A DNA stretch of 64,000 nucleotides, taken from positions 8,430,481 through 8,494,480 of the forward strand of contig CM040448.1 of assembly GCA_022749755.1 (NCBI GenBank), read 5' to 3'. Below the pieces are notes generated by a model that did no database searches, was not told where the DNA came from, and was given only the letters and a program-made list of their open reading frames with translations. How positions within the stretch are numbered: the first letter of the stretch is position 1; each line of letters begins with the position of its first letter. This stretch comes from Azadirachta indica (lineage: Eukaryota; Streptophyta; Magnoliopsida; Sapindales; Meliaceae). The position numbers and the translations under genes are program-made. This document shows positions 57,701 to 64,000 of the stretch, one piece after another.

Positions 57701-60700
57701 AACACAAAATTACTCATGCCCAACAATAAATTAGAACTAAACTGCATTCAGCTAATTTATGAGGCAGAATCTGTGTTTTAATATTGTACCATGAGATATT
57801 CTTGGTATAACCATGCATTCTCCTGTCTAGATCCTCCATCAGTAACATACTGGCCATAGATTAGCATAATGCACATATAGAAAGCCATGCACATAGAACC
57901 AAAAAGAAAAAAATGATCAAGAATATTTACAGCAAATAGAAGGAAAAAAATCATCCCCATGGCAAAATAGAATGTGACATTAATAGCATATGAAGTTACC
58001 CAGCAAAAGAAGCCGCATAGCGTACACAAGGTTCAACCTTTGATGTAGCCGTTGTTTTCCATCTCACAACTTGAGCTATATCAAGGCACACCCTTTTACC
58101 CAGAACAATGTGCAGTGCAGATGTTACAGGATCTCGAGCTCCAGTGGTGCTGCAAGAATAATGCAATTTATAACCACCAGGAAACTATATCAAATAGTAT
58201 CCAGTTGAAGTGCCACGTCAAATAATAGAGATTATGGTTATGGCCTATGAGTTGCAACTAGATCTTCTAGATCTCTTAAATATCTAACATTGAAAAGAAC
58301 ACACTATGACAATGAACAATAGAATGCATTTGAAAATTTACATCAAGCAAGCATGCCAGTGGTAACAAATGCAACTTTCCCAATTGCCGCACAAGATAAC
58401 TATTGGCAAAAGATGATACTAAGAGACATCTTACCAGTTAGCTCAAAAAGTTTAATGCATTTGCAAAATTGATAGCACACTATTTATGTGTAATATCTAA
58501 ACAAGATGGATGTTGTTCAGTTCAGTAAAGCATACAGAGCTCAGTAAAATTTACTAAAACATAAAGGAGTAAATATATAAATCATAGAAAGTCCACAAAG
58601 CAAGTTCCATAAAGTCCACAAAGCAAGTTCCATATAAGTGGACACAGAAAAAGAAGACAGTCATGCTTGAAAAGTAACCAAAATAAAAAATAACACAGGA
58701 ATACCAGATGACTATGGCATCAGTTGAACCAGCTGGAATGATTCCAAACCTGAAGCGTTTATTGGGCAGCGGACATTCAGGATCCTGATCTGTTCAGTCA
58801 TGAAAGCAACAAAAACACGGCTGTAAGATATGGAATAGCTTAACTACTTTTGAAGAACCATCTTTAGTTCCTCTAGTTCCAGATAAGTACAATGATACCA
58901 CATAACCACCAATTCAAATTTGCAGCATAATTTATAGGCAATAGAGTCTTAAGGGACATACAGGTATTTGATAATCCTGATCCATTACATTGCTGATTTT
59001 CAAGGAGAGGCTGGTCTTCATTTTGATAAGAAGTCTCAGTAACTATTTCATTCGAATCATGAACTAAAGAACATCCATTATTCCCAACAGAATGAACAAA
59101 ATCTGAAGGGGCTGGTGGATAAGGAGCTTTATACCTTGAAGAAAGAAAACCATTAAGGATTTCATTGAAGAAACCATCCCCACCCTGCAATCAAATATCA
59201 AACAAAAAGTAGTTGGAACAAAAAGAAAGGGAAAAATGCTTGAAACTGAGCATATATGAGAAACAAATCAAATGAAAAATAACAAATGTATATAAGCCCT
59301 TTTAAAATGGGACAACCAAACCATAGAGCACAAAAAAATTGTACTCCACAATCCAGATAAAAGTTACAATTGTCACTTATAAAACCTTGAACAACATACA
59401 GATTAAACTTTGTGACAATTGAAAAATGTGATCAGGAAAGTTGGTAAAAATGAAATGCCAAATATAACTTGAAAATTTCAAAATTATGCCCTGCTGCTAG
59501 TCAAAGGTCCACTAAGTGAGACATTCCCATAGGCTTTCTTCCATCAAATAGTGAACCAAAGAATAATGAGTAACCATATGATACAAGGAAAAACAAACTT
59601 CATAGTGGTTCATCTTGAAAAGGGTTAATTTCCACAACTCCTACCTAGTATCCTACTCAAATATCAATATTCTACAAAACAGTATTACACCCAGGAATTA
59701 AAGTTAGTGATACATTTTACAACTCTGCTAACCCAAGGAAATTTAAACTAGCTTCAATATAATTAAAGTTGTTCAAAAGGTTTGACCTTCAGCTTTTGCA
59801 TCTGCTACAGGGTCCTTGGACTAAAGTTGTTTTGTTAAGAGAAATTCACCTGGGCAGAAAGCTAATTTCGAGAGGTCGCCAAGCAGTTGTGTAGGCAACT
59901 AGTGGCATGGTGAAAAAGAATTAACTTTCAGCTCCTCTATAATCCACACAAGAACTTCTAGGACTTCTTAGACAATTTGCAAAAGGGCACACATCATTGG
60001 ATAGCAGACATAACCAAATAACTAGTTTTGGATGGGTTTTTTCCTGACAACTATTAGGTAGAGTAGATATTCAAAATATTGAAAATTTTCTGCCACTCGT
60101 TAGTAGATTTCACAGTATATATAGTTGTCCATCATTCTTTCTTTCAAATCCTTTTCTGACCCTTGCCCTGGATAAAAATGAAATTTCCAGCGAATAATAC
60201 ATACAAGCAAACTCTGACTTTGTATTATAAGCTATCCTATTTACGTAAAGGCCTGTTTCTCAATCAGTCAATTTTGCAGGATTTCTTTTACTTTTCATTT
60301 TGGAGTACACTATTACATTACAAAAACCATCTAACAAATTAAGGTCAAACAATATGATACCATAGCAGTATTTTGCCATTATTATGTGATTTTACCAACT
60401 GGTTATAATGCCTTTGGTTTACTAGAAGCTATTACTAGAACATTAAGTATGCAAAAAATGTTCATGAAGGGATTTCATGACTTACAACAGCTACAACACC
60501 ATCATATGAGTTGAGCTCCTTGTTTGTAGCCATCACATCATACGCCTGTCCTGCCCTCTGAGTCACAGTCACCTGATGAAGAAGTTGAACCATTAATGTA
60601 ATGCCACTATTTGCTTATCTTAACTTAATTACACGCCAACTAGTGAAGAAACAAAGCATGTAATCATGAGAAACTTTGACTACAAATAATAACATGTAAT

Positions 60701-62749
60701 CATGCCATGCAAGCAAGACAGGCCACAGAAAATACTGTTCTCAGCATGGCTACCAAGTTCTAGTAACAGTTTTAATTTCATTGACTACCTGAAGTTCCAT
60801 CTCTGGCCACTCATAGTGAATAAAAAAGTAGGGTTAATAACTGAAAATCAAAATTACAAAGGCAGCAATGTACTACTTATAGTGGTGCTAAATACTGCCT
60901 ATGATGGTTGATATCTGCTGATTGGTCAAATATACTTCAAATTTCCACTGCTTAAGCTCCCAGTCAAACTGTAAACCATTCATGCCCATAATGAATTTTC
61001 ATATACACACCATAAGTACATTAAAAGTTATTGAAATCACTTCATAACTTAGAAACTCAGGGCCAGACATCCAATTGGCAGACATCCCTAGACAAAGATG
61101 GAGCTTCAAGTTCAAAAACTTGAGACAAGCAAAATAGAGATGCCAAAAATGCATCAAATCTAGCTGTATTGCGGCATAAAATCATACAAAGAAAAGAGTT
61201 TTAACCTGAATAGCTGACATCATTTAGTTTGAATTTCTATGTATGCAAACAGAATACTGCAATAATAAGACTTAAAACATCCATTGACTGAATAACCAAG
61301 TATGTTAAGAATTTACCTTTGTTTTTACTTTAGCGCGGGAAAAAATTGGAGCTACGGTTTCCCAGGTTCTACGGCCATTGCCTTTCCCACTCATTGGATG
61401 AACAAAAATCTGTCAATCATAAATAAGTTCTGGAGAAAGTTTTACTACAGTTTCTGTTCATTTCATTGACAAAAAAAGAATCTAAACAACCAAAGGCATG
61501 CTCTAATCAATTAAAGTATATACCAAAAGATTCTTTGGTCTTTCCACTTCTATGTTCAGAGAAGCATTAACTTGATTCACCCACATCTCACATGTCAACA
61601 AGTCCTTGTGACCGAAGGTGTATGCAGCCAAGACCCAAAGATTTGGCTGAGTCTTTGACTTTTGAAAACTATAAACTGTAAAGCGGCACATCTGAACAGG
61701 AGTAGAAATATATCCACTCAGAACTAAAATCACCAACCGAAGAGTAAAAGCGCAAGCATCAGAATTAGAATAAGATCAAACCTCAGAGTCATGAGACTCG
61801 CGTCCCAAAAGAATTGATCCAGCCTTTGGAAGTTTCGATGTATGAATCATACCATTAGAGATTAACTCAACAGCATAGACATCAGATAATTTGACTTTGT
61901 TTGGAACTTTAGGATCAAGTTTAAAGCCCAAACAAGTTGATCCATCCTGTTCCAGGAAAAATGAGTAAGTCTTCACATGGTGTGAAAGTTATTTGATCAA
62001 CCTGATTAGTAGGGCATCTTAAAATTCTTTGATTTAAAATTAAAGACCATAGGATAATAATTACGTTTGTGGGGAAAAACAGAACCCTAGTCAGCCATAG
62101 CACTAAGAACAATGACTATTACTCTCAGCATTATTGGGAAAAACCATTGAATATAAAATGATAAGTACATAATACATGCCGTAACTTGAAAAATGAATTT
62201 CATAGCAGAGAATTGGTATCTTTATCAAATACACCACTATGCAGAACCTCATTTCCAAGAAAATATCAATTTGACAGTTCCTTGTATGAAAACCATCCTA
62301 AGTAACTAGTTCAAAAGATCAAATTTCAACATCTCTAATTTGATCTCTAAATTCAATTCTCTAAATTCCATCAAGGATAACCAAATGCTACATTCATAAT
62401 CATTCAACAAGAAACTATCCCATTACGACCGACCAATTGTTACTCAAACCCATCCCGAGCGTTTCTCAACTCAATCATGCTATCAGAATAACATAAAAAC
62501 AGGTTCTAGTTCCAATCAAATAATTAAAAAATAACAAAAACACAAAAATTAATAATGGAAAAAAATTACATTTTCGGAGGATTCAAGCGATTTCCAGGAC
62601 AACCCATCTGAATTAAGAGTCAGAAGTACGTCTCCAACATGATCCATGAAAAGATTTGAACATAACAACGGTGCTTGACGATCACCATTAAAGGGTGCAT
62701 TTTGGTGGGCATGGTTATCTAAGATGCCGTCATCTTCGTTTCTGTCCAT
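54766..62749 (-). CDS. ACD5: Ceramide kinase (ACD5 type)
   Basis: Twelve minus-strand exons: 62570-62749, 61782-61946, 61524-61691, 61317-61409, 60486-60572, 58962-59184, 58705-58789, 58000-58149, 56287-56388, 55379-55759, 54985-55051 and 54766-54903. Phases join to 613 codons (612 residues), about the length known for plant ceramide kinase. The enzyme phosphorylates ceramide with ATP; in Arabidopsis its loss (acd5) causes ceramide build-up and spontaneous cell death. Visible are a PH-like N-terminal part (about 30-175), lipid-kinase motif VHPMSGKGNGRRTWE, nucleotide-loop GGDGFFNEILNG (232-243), GIIPAGSTDAIVI (321-333) and the ceramide-kinase cysteine motif CRRNCNIC (461-468). Also present are SNRNERAPDGLVVDAHLSDG and a C-terminus WNLDGELFQAHQLSAQVF. 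All catalytic motifs are intact. The region 255-305, between the GGDG and GSTDA motifs, is low-conservation and polar, as in homologs. Confidence 0.97.
58585..58640. repeat. Short tandem repeat in ceramide kinase intron
   Basis: AAAGTCCACAAAGCAAGTTC is present twice in tandem (period about 24 bp) within the intron between exons 7 and 8. Confidence 0.7.
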
Positions 62750-62870
62750 TAAGGGGTTTGCCTTGATTGATTAAGTTGCGGAGCCAGAGTACAATCTGAA
62801 TTCTTATGACAAGAATTTCAGCTAAAATTCAAGATTAACGACCGCCTACACCTCTGATTTGCGTTAATTA
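62750..62870 (-). promoter_or_regulatory. Ceramide kinase 5' leader / promoter
   Basis: A GC-richer stretch directly upstream of the ATG at 62749; CACGTG (G-box core) sits at about 62888. No TATA box at a convincing distance is seen, as is common for housekeeping-type plant genes. Confidence 0.35.
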
Positions 62871-64000
62871 ATTAATACCCTATTTTCACGTGTCAACGTC
62901 ATTCCTTTTAGACTAGCGGTAGATATTTCTGTTCTTGTTTCAATTGTGGGGTTGTTTCCGGATCGGTTCGGGTCGGGTCGGTTTGGTCCATCCTAATTAA
63001 TCACCTAACCCGTCAACCCGGACTCTTTTTATTTTATGTTTTCTTTTGCCCTTTTTGCTTATTGAAAATTAGTTTGCCTCCATTCGGATTGGTTTTTTCA
63101 CCGGCCAAAATGGTTTTTCTAACATTAAAAATATTTTCAATTTTTTTACCATTTAATTGTTACAGGAAAAGAGTTTTTAAGTATTTAAAAAAACTCCAAA
63201 TTTCAGGCTTTTATTAATAGAATTTTTTTAAAACTTTAAATTATCTAAAATATTTTTATTTTATTTAAAAAATTTTATATTATTTGTTTATAATATAACC
63301 TTAAAAAATTTATCGATTAAATAATTATACAATTTTTATTAAATGTTATTAATAATAATCAAATTATCAATAAATTTTTACTACGAACTTTATTTATAAA
63401 AATTCTATCCTAAAAAATTTTATTTAAAAAAAATTATATTAAATAAATATTTTATTAATCTTTACAATCTATCACTAAATTCTAATAAATTTAAAACTGG
63501 ATCTAGTTTTAAAATTCTAAAAAAATTACTAAAAAAATAAAAAAAAAATTGTATTTACAAATGTTGAATTATAGCCGTTGGATGACACTCATGCAATCTA
63601 ACACGTCTCATGATCACATAATGTTCTTTCACAAGTTCATCCCCACAAGCGCTCTCAAATACTTTTACTACAATTTTATATTACAATTATTGTATCCTAT
63701 TATATATAAAATAATGATAATATATATATGTAGTAGTTAATTAAATTGTGAGCAAGTAAATAGTTGTTAAGTTAATTAACATGAATTTTATTTGTTCCTT
63801 TAAAGAGATATATATTATATTATTAATAAATTGAAACAAATAATTGATAATAAAATTATTATATTATGTACTTTTAATTAGTTTATTTTACAAATAACAT
63901 GCATGAAATACAATTTCGAACATTATATGTGTTATAATGTTTGATATGATCAAACTTTTATAAATAATTTATGTATAGGTACAATAAAATTTCACAACTT
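62871..64000. other. Intergenic DNA at the right edge
   Basis: A short GC-rich patch (CGGTTCGGGTCGGGTCGGTT at about 62962) of the kind found at ends or inside many plant non-autonomous repeats is followed by AT-rich DNA. No gene recognised. Confidence 0.5.

Noticed and set aside
57778..58029. Hydrophobic minus-strand frame (83 codons) as an exon of ceramide kinase
   Set aside because: The ceramide kinase exon 58000-58149 splices out at 57999 in the correct phase; the remainder is intron sequence and does not resemble the family.

Overview
This is a nuclear plant (eudicot) window. The genes have many introns with GT-AG splicing, the background is very AT-rich, and the identifiable proteins are plant families: a USP/U-box kinase, a DUF4378 TRM-like protein, a DUF7086 protein, Derlin and an ACD5-type ceramide kinase. 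Copia and L1-type retroelements are nested into it. A rosid such as Citrus or a relative would fit, but nothing here fixes the species.

Layout. At 1-1.7 kb is the first coding exon of a minus-strand USP/U-box kinase gene that runs off the left edge. At 1.7-9 kb is non-coding DNA built from old direct duplications, plus one clear Mutator-like non-autonomous element (7523-8511) with a perfect 10-bp target duplication. At 9.0-16.3 kb is a decayed L1-type LINE with its own target duplication. At 16.35-18.26 kb is one half of a Copia element. At 18.26-42.67 kb is a cluster of small secreted-peptide genes related to the IDA/IDL and PIP families: two with complete reading frames and good signal peptides (23108, 39148), one that has lost its normal start codon (41751), four clear pseudogenes and two promoter-only relics. 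A truncated DUF4378/TRM-like gene and a DUF7086 gene split by a second, nearly full-length Copia (28512-34011) are embedded in the cluster. At 42.67-45.24 kb is the other half of the first Copia. At 45.3-49.7 kb are two further copies of the non-coding block seen at 4.1-7.2 kb. At 51.8-62.75 kb are two intact minus-strand housekeeping genes: Derlin (7 exons, 283 residues) and ceramide kinase (12 exons, 612 residues).

Main points. First, the peptide cluster is the best candidate for something undescribed. Its members share a signal peptide, an IDL/PIP-like core, a C-terminal tail with a Ser-Ser-Pro-Cys-Cys motif, and a modular promoter (an upstream block and a TATA-proximal block) that persists even where the coding part is gone. 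Second, the cluster is bracketed inside-out by the two halves of one Copia insertion. The promoter half of a peptide gene and the target duplication ATTAA sit at 42.67 kb. The coding half of a matching gene and the same ATTAA sit at 18.26 kb. This implies a tandem duplication or circular-permutation event of about 24 kb or more. All coordinates and identities were worked out by eye; no alignment or database search was run.
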